A DNA stretch of 64,000 nt, from positions 8,060,001 to 8,124,000 of the forward strand of contig OZ059895.1 in assembly GCA_964057225.1 (NCBI GenBank). The letters run 5' to 3'. Each line of letters starts with the position of its first letter. Within the stretch, counting starts at the first letter, position 1. This stretch comes from Auanema rhodensis. Taxonomy: Eukaryota; Nematoda; Chromadorea; Rhabditida; Rhabditidae. The translations under genes were made by a program, and so were the position numbers. Below are positions 1 to 13,410 of the stretch, one piece after another. The notes beneath the pieces were generated by a model that was not told the DNA's origin, ran no database searches, and saw only the letters and a program-made list of their open reading frames with translations.

Positions 1-279
1 CTGAACCAGCTTCGAATATGGACAAATGCATTCAAGTTGACGAAAAAAAAACTGAATTGTGCTGAAGCACGTTGTCTATCCTTGAATCTACGTTCTCTCG
101 TTTTTGAAAGCGCCCCGATTGGAAATTTTCAAATTTTGACAGATAGACAAGAAAGAAAAGGACTCCTATTTTCTGGAAGAAGTCTGAAAATGAACTGATT
201 GTTTGTTTTGTCCCATGCTTACCCTCTCATACTACATACGTTATCTCTAGTCCCTGTTAACCTTTTGCAAAAATCTCTT

Positions 280-281
<2 letters not shown>

Positions 282-322
<41 letters not shown>
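282..322. repeat. (TC)n microsatellite
   Basis: Nearly perfect TC dinucleotide run of about 40 bases in non-coding DNA. Confidence 0.95.
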
Positions 323-326
<4 letters not shown>

Positions 327-2193
327 CTCTTGCTATATCTCATAACCTCGTTTATTTTATGCCTTATACCTCAATCTGTTATGGTATTTTTTCGATTTTC
401 TCACATTAACTAGAACTGGATGCATTGAATAGCCAGACAATATAATCTATGCTCTAGAAGTTTGAAGAGCTGGAACTCTCATTGAACTTTTCTCCCAGCT
501 GTTCGTTTATGAGAAACAGAGAAAAAATACTGATGAATGCTCTGTTTGATGTTATAGAAAAAAGGAAAATTGATCAATGTTTTTAAATATCTGGGAACTT
601 TCAAGGAATATATTAATATCAGAATCTTGAACAGTGAATTATGTTTGTTACATGTAAATTAAAATAAACTATAGATGAATTATTAATTATAGTTTAAAGA
701 GAGAAGATGAAAAATGACGTCATATAAGGTTATATTGTCATTGAAGTTGATCAGAATATTGAGAGAGAAATAGAGAGAGAGATTTGTATATTATGCTCAG
801 AGTGGGAGAAAGAAAGTGGGAGAAAGAAGGATGATCGACTGATAACCGGTACGATCATAAGCAGAATAACGGATAGAAGAAATGTATTAATAAGTAAAAG
901 CTAATAAAATAGAAAATAATATTCAAAAAAGAATATTATGAGGAGAGGAGTAGAACAACGATAAGATAGTCAAAAATGAAAAAAATATGATTTTGGATAC
1001 TGAAATGCTGTTAAGGATAAATACAGAATATTATCTGATGATGAAAGACTAATAGAAAAATTCTGAAGGAAGAGCCCATCTAATAGAAGTGATGCTAAAA
1101 TGGAGACAGCAACCCAATCTATCGAGATTGACAAGGACGATGAAGAGAATTGAGGAGGGGGGGGGGGAGGCTGTTCAATTCTGGATTCTGTTGATGATCC
1201 TCGGTGGCTCAGTCTCTTTTTTGTTTTCAGAATCTTGCTCTCTCTCTCATGCTGTATTTTCCCATCTACAATATTCTGATGTCTTCATTTCCAGTCTCTG
1301 AATGAGTTGGATAGAGAAAAGATCAGAAGAGCACAGGAAGGTGAACCACAGAATTAACCCTTTGGGATATTTCGCTTTGCTCTGTTTCTCTATTGGCCTC
1401 TCTAGTTTCTGTATCTTCAGCTCTTCCTAAGCAAAGAAAAACAGAAATAGATCAAATTATGGCAGAAAACGGAGTCAAAAGGCTAGAATAAGAATAGATG
1501 AAAAGAAAATATGAGATAAATCAAAGAGGGAAGGAGGGAGTAGAATTAGGAAAGGAGGGAGTAGAATAGAACGACAAACGATAAGACAGGTAGAAAGGAG
1601 CAGCAAGAGACATACAGAGAATGAAGATGAAGAACGGGGGGTGTTCCAGGTCCAGACTGGAAGGCTGTTAGTTGAAGCACGAAAAACGGACCGGTTTCGG
1701 TCCTGAACGCAGAAAGCAAACAGCTCAAGCCACAGAAGAGACCTCTCCGATGGAAAAAAAGAGAAAGGTCAAAGTGAATGATCAAGCTAGCTAAGTGGAA
1801 CGTTCTGAGAAGGCAACATTCTCGAATTATTGTGTTGTCATTCAATCTTTAGAGATCAGTGAATAAGCAGTAGCACAGATTCTCCAAGATAAGAAATGAG
1901 TGAAATGCTCAAAAATCATTTTTTTTTATTTTCTTCATAAAAATGAAATGGTTCATAATAATAGTTACCGCATGAGTACAAACTTGCAGTTGATGCAAGA
2001 TGAGAAGCATCATAATTCACAATCACAAGTAGTCAAAGAAGCTTTCGTCCAATCAAAAATAAAAATAGTACGATGACGTTTAGGGCTTTCAACACATGAT
2101 TTATATGTAAAAGATGATGACGTGAGATTGTCACGTAAACAGTACACATAAAATTAGAATAATGCGAGAAATGAATGACAAAGACGAAGGTGA

Positions 2194-2204
2194 AAGAGAG
2201 AGAG

Positions 2205-2258
<54 letters not shown>
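2194..2258. repeat. (GA)n microsatellite
   Basis: GA run of about 65 bases with a few GATA interruptions. The serine/leucine-rich frames read through it on the minus strand are artefacts of the repeat. Confidence 0.95.
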
Positions 2259-2267
<9 letters not shown>

Positions 2268-5200
2268 TAGAAATAATATAGAGATTATAGAGATTGATAG
2301 AGAAATGGAAAAGAAGGTAAAAAAGATTTTTGTGATCAAAGTTCAAAATTATTATATTTCTTCTATCAATACATTGATACATATAGAGATAGTTGTGTAT
2401 ATATGTATGTATGTGCGTATGCATATGTATGTGCTTACATTGAAAAACGTAAAATTTGATTTCAATCCTTCAATATGCTCAAAAGATTTTATATATTATA
2501 TATACATAAATTGATTTTTTTTTAATTGAAAAAATAATAATAAATATGCATATAGATGGGAAATATTGATAGTATTAGTTATGATTGACTACATATTTTC
2601 ATTATAAACATAATATTCATATTGAAACATTGAAAGTAAAAAAACAAAAAAAAAGATGTTTGGAATATGAATTTTGCATATAACGCAAATATGAAAAATA
2701 GTTATGTAAACTTATATTTAATAGTAATAGTGAGATAAAGTTTATGCAACCTACCTGTATGTATGTATTTATCGAACATACAAATTGATATTTTTGAAAA
2801 ATTTATATGTTCAAATTCAAAGGATGATGCAATAAATATTTGAAAGTAGTTATATGGCTATAATAGCTTTTTTAGTTAAATTATGGGGCTACATGATCAT
2901 TGGTAAACTTCAAAGTTCTTGTATAATTTGGAGTGTCTTATCACACTGTCTGATTTGAGAAAATAAATATTTTAAGAGATTTTTGACTAAGAATATGATA
3001 ATAAGGGGGGAGGAAGAGGATAGGAAGAGAGAAAGAGGAAGAATGATAGATGAATGTGAGGGACAACAGACAGATAGTGAAATGAAGTTTGAATGGAATT
3101 AGAGAACGCAAAACAGACTATGAATAGACTGTAATGTTGATGTTGTTGCTTTTCTGAGCATTGTATGATATGGATAGAAATGAAGTCAGATGACAAGCTA
3201 CAAGCTATGCTCTAGTCAGAATACCGGAAACTTCAGTTCTCGTATGCTTTAGATACTACCTTAATTACAATCATGTGTGAGAAGAAGTGAACGTTGTGAT
3301 AAGATAAATCAGAGAATGAAATCAATGTTTTGAAGAAAAGTAGAAGAATAAATTATTAGATTATGTGAATAATAAATAAATAAATATATAATATGTATTT
3401 GAAAAAGAATAGAAGATATACATAAATTATGAGATGATATTTAAGAAGAAAAAACTTAAATTTAGTCTTATTTTTCGGAAAAAAATATAATATAAGATTT
3501 AGTTTAAGGAATGGTAATTGATCATAATGATATACATATATAAATATTTGAAGAGATCAAAAAAAAGAAAAAAAGGGATAGAATATAAAAATATAATAGA
3601 TATCAAGACAACATATTGAAAAGAAATAGAACTATATTGATAGATAGAAAGAGAAAGAGTGAGAGAGATAAAGAGAGAGAGAGAGAAAGAGAGAAAGATA
3701 TGAACATACATACATGCAATGAGGGTTAAAGGCAATAATAAAAGAATAAGTGATAAAAGGGGAGAGGTGGGAAACGCATCCGGTCTACGAATATGGTTAA
3801 TTGAAAAGTTCAACAAAACGAAGAAAGAGGATGCTATCAAACTTGTCTGTTATCATATGAACATAATTTCAATAGAAATAGTATAGTTAGAATAGAGTGA
3901 TGTATGTTAGAGTTAAAGTTTTAAATGAAAAGGGAAGTGAGAATCAAAGCATTATCTCACTCACAATGATCAAACATGAAGAAAGATAAATTTTTGTGAC
4001 ATAACTGTGCTTATAACCTTTCTTCGTATTCTTATTGACTAAACATACTTTAATAATATAAAACAGTCAGTTTATGGAATGGAAATCGTTTTAGAACCAA
4101 TTCTCTTTTTCTTCTTTTATTTTTCAATTTTCAAAAAAAAAATGTGAAAACGATCAGAGGTTGTAACGCACTGATATAGATAACAGAGAAGACAGTGAAT
4201 TTCAAAGAAAGATTCAAAGATGAATTGAAAGAGAGAGAGACATGAAATCATGACGCATGTTAAGTTCTCAAAATGAAATTTATGAAGTCCTCACCTTTAA
4301 TATTTAATGATAAGACTACGGATTTACAGATAGGCAGTAGCTACTGATCGTTCGATCGCCTAATTTTAGATTTTTTTCTCATATTGTCTGTCTATCTAAT
4401 CAAGTATACTCTCTCACACTTTCTCTCTCTCTTTCTCTTCCTCTCTCACTTTCTTTCTCTCTATTTTACTCCCCCTCTCTTTCTCCGTTTCTCTCTCTCT
4501 CTCTATCTCGAATTGACATGAATGAGCTTTACACGAAATTTTGTAGTTAAAAAGCATGTGATATTGTCATATTGTTTGCAGAAAAGTTAAAGAAATTGAA
4601 AACTATCCGCAAGCTGATAAATGCTATAGTGCAAACTATAATACACAAAACAGTTTTTAAATTGATTTGAAAAATAACGAATTATTTGAAAATAATTATT
4701 AAGAAAGCAAATATATTCTGAAAAATAGAAATATTTCTAGATATAATCAGACAAATATAGATTTAACTTTATTAAATAAAAATGTTATAAAACTATATAT
4801 TAAATTGAAACAAATAGTATTGGCATGCATTTCTGTTCGTGTACCTGGGTGTGGTCCGGAAAAACCCGGAAACAGCAAGGTCCGAGCAGATCTGCTGTTA
4901 ATTTGCGATTATTGAGGAATTTGTACTTATCTCTATAATAAATATTCAGAAAATGTTTGTAATGATTGATCATCAATAAAATGAGTAATAGATTGAATTG
5001 CTAACTAGATAGATATATACATATGTACTTCATATAGAATATAATTTGCAGATTTATTCTTCGTTCATATGGAACATCTTTTAGATTTCTCACATTCTTT
5101 GTAATAATAAATTAGATGATCGGAGATATAAATCATACATGTATAAAGGTAAATTAATAGAATTTATACATAGAAATCAAATATAATTTTTGAAAAAAAG

Positions 5201-7626
5201 AGAAAAAAGAAATTAAAGACCATTGTTAAACAAGACGAAAAGTTTAAAAAAACTTGAAGAAATCTGTAAAAAGAATAAAAGAAACAAATATATCTAACTC
5301 CTGTGTTTGGTATGTTATGTATGAATGTATAGGCTTCCAAGAAAATTATCAGATATTGTTAAATTATTTCAATAACATAGTTTACGTACAGCCTATTAAC
5401 TATACACATATATGGGAAAAAAAGGAATTTCCTTTCCCGTTTCCTTTCTTCTTTCCTCTCTCCTATGCTCCTGTTCCTTTACTCCTCCCTCTCATTCCCC
5501 TCATCTGAGAAAAAGGCGCATATGTTATAGAAATAGATAAAATAATATATAATATATGTAAATAAATATATTAGATATTAGTATAAAATATAAAAATAAT
5601 AATATATAAAGAATAAGAAAAAATGCTGCTTACTCATGTGCTCAATTAAAAGGTGTAAGCGAAAGAGAGAAAAAAAAGGAAAAGAAAACACAATCAGTTT
5701 TTCTTGAATAATGAGAAATAAAATAATTAGATATTACTATATCTAGTCCTATCTATATGTATATACATTCTAAATATAGTAAGTACTCAATGTATAGTTA
5801 ATATAATAGGAAAACATTAAAAATAAATTAACTAAATTAAGTTTTAAAAGATTTTCAAGTTGTAATCATTAACCTAAAATATAAAAATATTTTTCCTAAT
5901 CAAATACTTAGAGATACATTCATATGCCATTATGCTTTAATTTTTTTTTAAATAAAAAAATAAATTTTATGATACAGAAATAATAAAATTTTGGAATAAA
6001 ATTAGGAAAAATATAGAAAAACAAAATCTATTTTTAGAAATATAAACATATATAGATAATGGATATATATAATATTTAGAATATCTTTAAAAATATGTTT
6101 TTATTTTTTTAAATGAAAGTATAGATACGAAGAAATTTTGAAAAGTTTGATATGAGGCACATGAAAAACACGTGTTTAAGCTGTTAAGTTATAAGTTTTG
6201 AATATGATGTAAGTATGATGTTTTAGGATATTTCGAAGAGCACTGGAAGTAAAGCTTTTGATAAAGAGAGAGAGAGAGAGGAAAGGATTGGAAGAGAAAG
6301 AGATAAAGAGGAAGAGCGAGAGAGGGACGAGTTGGAGAAGGATCGCCGCATTCGTAAAGTTAAGCTCTCATCTCCGTTGTCAAGGTTCATGCTTCTGGAC
6401 ACAATGCTACATCTAAACTAACAAATCAATAAGCTACCGCTTGAATCAGGAGCATCACAATAAGTGGAAACTTTAGATAAAGAACAATACAAAGATTTAA
6501 ACTGTGATTATTGAGTATCTCAGCATCAGCTACATACATACATAGATACATATCTATATGTATATGTATATACATAAAGTAAAACAATAACGTCAATATC
6601 AGCTTCAAGTTTCTTGTCTTGTTAGGCTTGTTTTGATTTTTTTACTTTCAAACTTCGGATTTCGGATGTCGCTTATGAAACCTTAGTTTCATTCATGTTT
6701 ACAAGAATTTTAAAAATAATTCGATTTATATTTGCTTTTCACAAATAGTTGTGAATTTGAGACAAAAATAAGATTTATATATAAAGATTTCAACACAAAT
6801 CACCTATTCTTCTTTAAAGAATTCGTATAGAAAATGTGATACAGTTTATGTAAATATAATAATTTAAATAAAAATAGAAGAAGAAAATAAAAAAATTTTA
6901 AAAGAAATTTAACAAAATATTTTGTAAATAAATTTTTTTTTTAAAAATAGAATAAAAGAAATATTTATATACATATATAGATAGATGTATATATAAATTT
7001 TAAATAAGAACTGAATTAAACAGGAAAATATTGAAAACAAGTGATGGTGAAGGTATGGGTTAATATCTTATCACATGCTGTTATCTTAATTGTCAGTAGA
7101 AGAAGAAGCAATATGAGTTTGAGCTAAAAATATGTGAAAAAGAGACAATTATGAAGAGTCTCAGAAATATATTCTTATCTTTGTTTATATTTATATAAAA
7201 AAAATTATATTTTTAAAAATAAAAATATAAATATGTATATATACATATATATAACTAACTATATGTATCTTTATAGTGTTATAGTTCAATAACATGATGA
7301 TTGATGCTACTAATATCGACATAATGTAGTATACATATGTATATATGTATGCTGTATATGCTAATAAAGGTCATAAATATAATATTAAAACTTGGAAAAA
7401 TATTTATTTTTTGATTAAATAATTATAATTAAAAGATTATTCCTTATAAGGTCATATTATATATATATATATATTATTATTACTATTATAACTATTAATT
7501 AAAAATTATTTTTATTTATTTTTATAAATTTAATGAAACTAATTATTTATTGTATCTAATATACATACATATATCATATTTTCTTTATTTATACTAATTA
7601 TTATAATTAGTAAATACTATACATAC

Positions 7627-7781
7627 ATATATAGTATTCATTAGAAATCCTTGTAGCTTCATTATGTGACCCTCGACTAATTGGGCATTTCTAAGCACTA
7701 AATCATGCAACTTGCCATTCAAACTTTGCTCAATGGCTCTCAATCTCTCAGTTTTCTCTCTATTTTCTCTTTTGCTCATAT
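7627..7781 (-). CDS. candidate coiled-coil exon, gene unknown
   Basis: The minus strand shows a good acceptor (CTTCAG) followed two bases later by ATG, then 51 sense codons and a GTATGT donor. The peptide begins MSKRENREKTERLRAIEQS and continues with regularly spaced leucines, as in a short coiled coil. The plus strand is closed here. ATG right after an acceptor is what a trans-spliced first exon looks like, but it could also be an internal exon entered in phase 1. If real, the gene continues leftward through long introns. I found no partner exon that I trust and do not recognise the protein. Confidence 0.4.
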
Positions 7782-9760
7782 CTGAAGCGGAAGGACAAAG
7801 TTTACTGATCGTTGCCTGCTTAATCCTCTTTTTTCAAAACCAACGTATGCAACTTTCAAATGACTGTACATGGGCGTAAGTCTTTTATCATATAAACTGA
7901 AAAAAAACGGAACTGTTGAAGAACGAGTCATAATGTGAGAGTTAGAGAAGGTAGGATTGATGAAAACAGTTGAGTGGCAAAGGCAAGTTGAACGTTTAAT
8001 AGAGATGAAAGGTCGGTGTAGTTGTCATCAGAGCTGACGATGAGCTGATATAAACTATCGAAGTTCAATGTTGTGACCTTTACCAGCATGACTCAGATAA
8101 GGTATTAACATGCTCAAACAATTTTATTGATGAATTTTATTGACAAAAGAAAATATGAAGATATTTTAAAGCATTAATTGTTTTTTTGAATATTTATTTC
8201 TGTTTTTTGGCCTCTTAACTGTTCTATAAGTATACATATGTACAAGAGTAAATAGAAAGAAATTGAAAAGAATGAAAAATAAATAAAAGAACAATGCTAA
8301 CTAGAAGTTTTCTGTTAGTTTTCAGCATTTTACCTATTTTATAATAACTTACATCAACTTATGATACCTTTTAAAATATTTTTTTAGTATTATCTATACA
8401 ATTGATATTTATATATTATATCATATAAGTACGTAAAATTTTAAAAAATACAAAATATTTTCAAATGATTTAGTCAAATATTTATTATTTTAAATTATAA
8501 ATAATCAACACTTCAACTGTTTATTTTTTTAAAATTACATCTATACATATTGAATTGCTTATATAATATTTATTTTATAATTGATTTATAAATTATTTAT
8601 TTGTTAAAATTTTGTATATTTTTCTTGAGCTTTATGAAACATTAAAACAAAATTACAAGAGATTTTCTAGATTATGGGAGATGTATAACACCAACCGTTC
8701 ATCACGTCATTTATTTCAAAAATATTTTTTTATAATAGATTTTCACGTATATGACGTGAAAATTAAAAAAATTAATTAAGACATCTGTTCAGTTGATCAA
8801 ATTTTAAAGAAAAATATTTGTTGTGCCTTTCTTTTGAAATTTTTTTCTTTTTTTTTTTCAGAAAATTTTTTTAGAAAAAAATCATTTTTTCTTTAAGTTA
8901 GCTGCACGATAGATGAGCTCTTGAAGTCAAGTCAATTGACATCTCCCTCCCTCATCATCATCTGACGTTTCTCACTCTTCTTTTCTCAGCTCCTCAGAAA
9001 TTTCTATTTCAGATTCAATCGCTTTTCCTCACATCTTTCAATATGTATTTTTTATAAAAACTTTGACTTGTTGTAGAAAGTTTTTTGTTTTTTTCTGTCA
9101 CTTTCTCTTGTCTTATTCGAATATTTTCTTTTTAGCCAGATGCTCGTTCAGATGCAAAATATTAGATTTTCATAGTTATTTATAGTTTTATTTCGATTCT
9201 TCACAAATCATTATTGTTCCCAATTTATAAAACAAAATACAAACATTCTGAAGTTAAAAACAATTGGTGTTGGGCTGTAAAAGAGGAAAAGCTAAAAGAT
9301 ATATATGAAAATAATATTCATCTATTACATTAGATCCGATTAGCATCCCCAAATATTCATTTCATTTCTTAATCTTTAGCAGATTTCCCTTTGTTACAAT
9401 TTTATTTTAAATATATATATTGTATAATTAATATAATATTGATTAGATTAAAAACATAAATATTAATGAAAATCTGACTGAATTAGCTTCAAATATAGGA
9501 AAAGCAAAAAAAAAATTTTTTTTTCTTAAATGTCTTCACGGGAAGCATGTTGTCAACATGCACATCAACCCTCACATGTCGTTCTTCATACTTCTCTGAT
9601 CTATTCATAGCTTTTTCTCCTTTCAAATTCATTGTGAAAATCTTTACACAATCTGTTTTGTTTTTATTCAGCATTCTTCAAGAATATTCGTAAAGTGCTT
9701 GAGCGTAGGCAAGATTTTATAGCCATTTTGGTCATTTGATTGAATATACGCATATACATC

Positions 9761-9762
<2 letters not shown>

Positions 9763-9853
<91 letters not shown>
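9763..9853. repeat. (AT)n microsatellite
   Basis: About 90 bases of uninterrupted TA dinucleotide, self-complementary and able to extrude a cruciform. Confidence 0.97.
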
Positions 9854-9856
<3 letters not shown>

Positions 9857-12710
9857 TAAATATATAATTTGTATATATTTATATTTATTGTTAAATTACG
9901 AAAATAATTTTTACATCGTTGAAAAGCTGAGAAAAAAAACATTTTTCTTGGCATTATTCCACATATTTCATTCTCTATTGTAGCATGAACGACGTGAACT
10001 ATATGTACATATACATATGCATATGAAGGAAAAAGAGACATTAGAAAGCGAGAATTTCGGTGTTATTTTTCTTATTTCGCTTCATTTGTCTCCCTCGTTT
10101 TCCTTTTCTCATATATCGCCCATAATTTGCCCTCAGGTTATTCTGAAATACATACTACATATGTCTTGTGTTCTTCATAATATAAAATTATTATTTTCTC
10201 ATAATTCAGTTGTCTTATATGCTTTTTCGATAAAATTTTAATTTAGAGAAGGAATGTGAGAGAAGAAATCTGAAAAAGAAATGCATTCTCAGAAAAAAGC
10301 CAAGCATTCACGTGACCACATAGTGTATTCATCTTTCGTTAAAGAAAACTTTTAAAAAAGACAATCACCTCTCTTTTTCTATCTTTCTTACTTCATATTC
10401 AGCTTTCATCTCTCCTTCAGAACAAAAGAATTTTTTTACTTTTTCTTTTTTTTTACAAAAAAAAGGTTTTTTGAGACTGAGGTGTTGCCTAATGTTGACG
10501 CCGACGATGTATTAGTCAATAGGCGAGGTCCTTCGACATGCCTTCCTTCACATCTTTCCGAATCATCCAATTTCATTAAAAATTAGATGATTTAGATGTG
10601 TTCATTGATTTAGTAATATATAAATATAGTTGTTTATATATTTTTAAATTAAAAACTTTTTATTCTAACTAAATTACCAAATATATATAATTTGAAGTTT
10701 TGATGAATTTTATATCTCCAAAAAGTATTTTATATATATTTATATATATATGGATAGATTATAACATAGATATATGAATATAGATATAACAATGAATTTA
10801 ATTCTCAAACATCACATATCATATACTTTCAATTGAAATACCTCAACTTTCCAAGAAATGTTACCATGTTAATCTTTTTTCAATTCAACATGCAATCTTT
10901 AAAATTAAAATAAATTTCAATCAGTTTTGTGTTTGTCTAAACTTCAATTATTTTCAAGTTTTTACCAGTTTTCTCAATGATTAACACTGTTACCAATTAC
11001 TTTCAAAACTTTCAACCACAAAAGAACAGAAAACCAAATTTTCAATGTAATTATAGGCAATCATACAACTACTGTCATCTATTTTTAAGCTTTAAAACTT
11101 GTTGTTTTCCTATTTTATATCAAAAATAAAATCTTCAAACATCAAACTTTAATTTCACAAATATATCAACTTCTTCTTCTTCTTCATGCCAATATTTCTT
11201 TTTCATCTTGTCTGGTTTTTTTCTTTTTTTCCCAAACATTGTCGTCGTTCCAATTGTCAATTCAGCTCTTCTTTCTTTTTCTTAACAAAGTTCTTTTCTA
11301 TTCAGAATTTGTGAACTCAACCTTCTTCATTTAATCATTTGATTAACTAAAATACATAAACACGAAGAGAGAATAAAGAAAAGCAAAAGAAGAGAAGTAT
11401 ATATGTATTCTCTTCACTTTACTGATATCAAACTGACATAAACATTTACGAAATTACCTCTCCCTTTTCAATTTTTCTCTTTAACTTTCTTGTTTTAGCT
11501 TATATGTATGTTGAAAACCTAAATAACTGCTTTACATATTTAATCAGTTTCCTTTGACCTTATATTTCCTCATATTGTTGACTCAGAGATACGCTAAACC
11601 TGAAATATGAATCATCTTTTTCCATTGAAACCTTTCGGTGAGTCCCAGCTTTGCTCTGAAACTTTCGCAACTTCTGGAAGAACAATCTTGCATCATCCAC
11701 TTGAATTATATTCATTTCCGTTTTATTCACATTGCTCTATCATCAGCTCATATTTCACCATATTTTATCCATTATAGCCTATCTATATTTTTTTTTCAAA
11801 TACGAATTGACCAGTATAGGTCATGTACGTCAGTTTTAGTCAAACTATTTCATGTTTTTCACATTCAGAGCTCATTCTTCTCTCAGCTTTTTCGTTTTCT
11901 CATACTTACATTTCCCCACTGCGTCTATTCTTTGCCAATTCTCTAGATACTCGTACAAAATATTTTTAGCTTAAAGCATGAGTAAACTGAGAGAAATCCT
12001 GTCGATTTTCAGATGCTATGTGTGACAAAAAGCGGTCATTATACCCCAGCACCCCCCATCCTCACCAAAAAAAAAGAAAAATATTTGAGTAGATGAGTTA
12101 TTTGAATCATTCGTCTCACCTGTTCTCGAGACGTTCAAGCGTCTCCGCTCTAACTCCTTATCTAGCTTGTCTTTGTTGATTCAGCATATGCAAGCGATGA
12201 ACAGTCGAGAAGCCGGAGGAGCAACAGCTTCTGACCAATGACGATGATCTCATTTTTCTCCATCCTGTCCAGTTCAGCGTCCTAAAATGCTGTTTCGTGT
12301 TTAACTTCCAACTTCTTGTCTTCTCATCACTGTTGCTTCCTCTCTCATCCACAGTTTTAGTCCATACTTCATCACTCCAACTGCAATGTGCTGTGTTTAT
12401 CCTATGGAACAGCTTCCTATAACACGATGAGCACTCTTTTGATATCTCTGTTTTTCAAAATTACCCAAAGAAACCCTTTATATCTTATTTTCAAAAAAAA
12501 AAACGCAGTGAATTGTTCCTATGAACTGTGCTACACCAGTAGCATTTGTAGAATCGAACACGTCACTATAAAACTGTTTGATAAGCATTGACTATCTGTC
12601 ATTTAATTTGTCTCAACACCCACTTTTTTTCTGTTTATCTATTCACCATATTATCATACTTGTCTATATTTCTAACCCTACTTCTACACGAATTATCTTT
12701 TTCTATTCCC

Positions 12711-12778
<68 letters not shown>

Positions 12779-12787
12779 CTTCCTTTC

Positions 12788-12870
<83 letters not shown>
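12711..12870. repeat. compound (CT)n/(CTAT)n microsatellite
   Basis: CT tract of about 160 bases holding an internal CTAT tetranucleotide array at about 12746-12779. Long Ser/Leu-rich frames across it are repeat translations and not genes. Confidence 0.96.
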
Positions 12871-12875
<5 letters not shown>

Positions 12876-13303
12876 CTTCTCTCTCATTTCATTTTCGTAT
12901 TTTCATTCCCAAGTTTTCACAGCCTATTTCGTTAAATTAAATCTGTTCATTCTCTATTTCCCATTTTATATTCCCAAAATTTCGTGAACTTTGATTAATT
13001 TTTAATTTTTTTCAAACTGTAACGCAATTATTTCCTAATCCTATAGTATTTGGCTATACTTAAGATGAAAAGTTTTTTTTATTAATAATTTCATTTTTCT
13101 TTCGCTAAATACGGAGATGCAATTTTTTAAATTGAATGTCAAATGAAAGCCATAGTAGCTGGAGATAAAAGAGTAGGAAGGAAATGAAGTGAGAACTAAT
13201 TCAATAGAAGCTCTAACAAGAAATATAAGTAAGCGAAAAGGCTACTACAATCACACCCGACTATTTTTGTGATCACAAACATTTTTTAACTACAAAAAAA
13301 AAG

Positions 13304-13410
13304 ATAAAAAACTTGCTTCTGTGACTTGGTTTGAGCGTCAGCCTCCGCCTTTGCCTGCCAGGACAGCGAATTTTGACAGAATAACTAATGGCCTTCCTTA
13401 CCCTTGGGAG
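13304..13410 (+). CDS. candidate isolated exon, gene unknown
   Basis: The frame is open from an AAG acceptor at 13303 to a GAG|GTTATT donor at 13410, entered after two bases. The peptide includes VTWFERQPPPLP, a Pro-rich stretch, then FDRITNGLPYPWE, ending at the donor. Composition beyond the donor changes to Ser/Phe-rich low-complexity sequence, which supports an exon edge there. The final PYPWE resembles the first Trp strand of a WW domain, but the rest of such a domain is not present, so no family is claimed. Confidence 0.33.

Larger units (their letters stand above)
1..7626. other. gene-poor AT-rich region with simple repeats
   Basis: I see no complete gene here. The region is AT-rich with GA/CT tracts (listed separately), a run of G near 1158-1167, and small GC-richer islands near 1620-1760, 4840-4900 and 6290-6400. 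The islands can be read as short open frames on both strands, so coding strand and status cannot be decided by eye. It may be intergenic DNA or long introns of a gene that lies mostly outside the window. Confidence 0.6.
7782..13303. other. gene-poor AT-rich region
   Basis: No gene that I can support. It holds an (AT)n run, a long (CT)n/(CTAT)n tract, homopolymer-rich DNA, and one GC-richer island at about 12110-12360 with open frames on both strands (see findings). Confidence 0.6.

Noticed and set aside
9664-10041. 125-codon minus-strand frame across the (AT)n run
   Set aside because: Its middle is Ile/Tyr repeat translation; the ends have no splice or start context.
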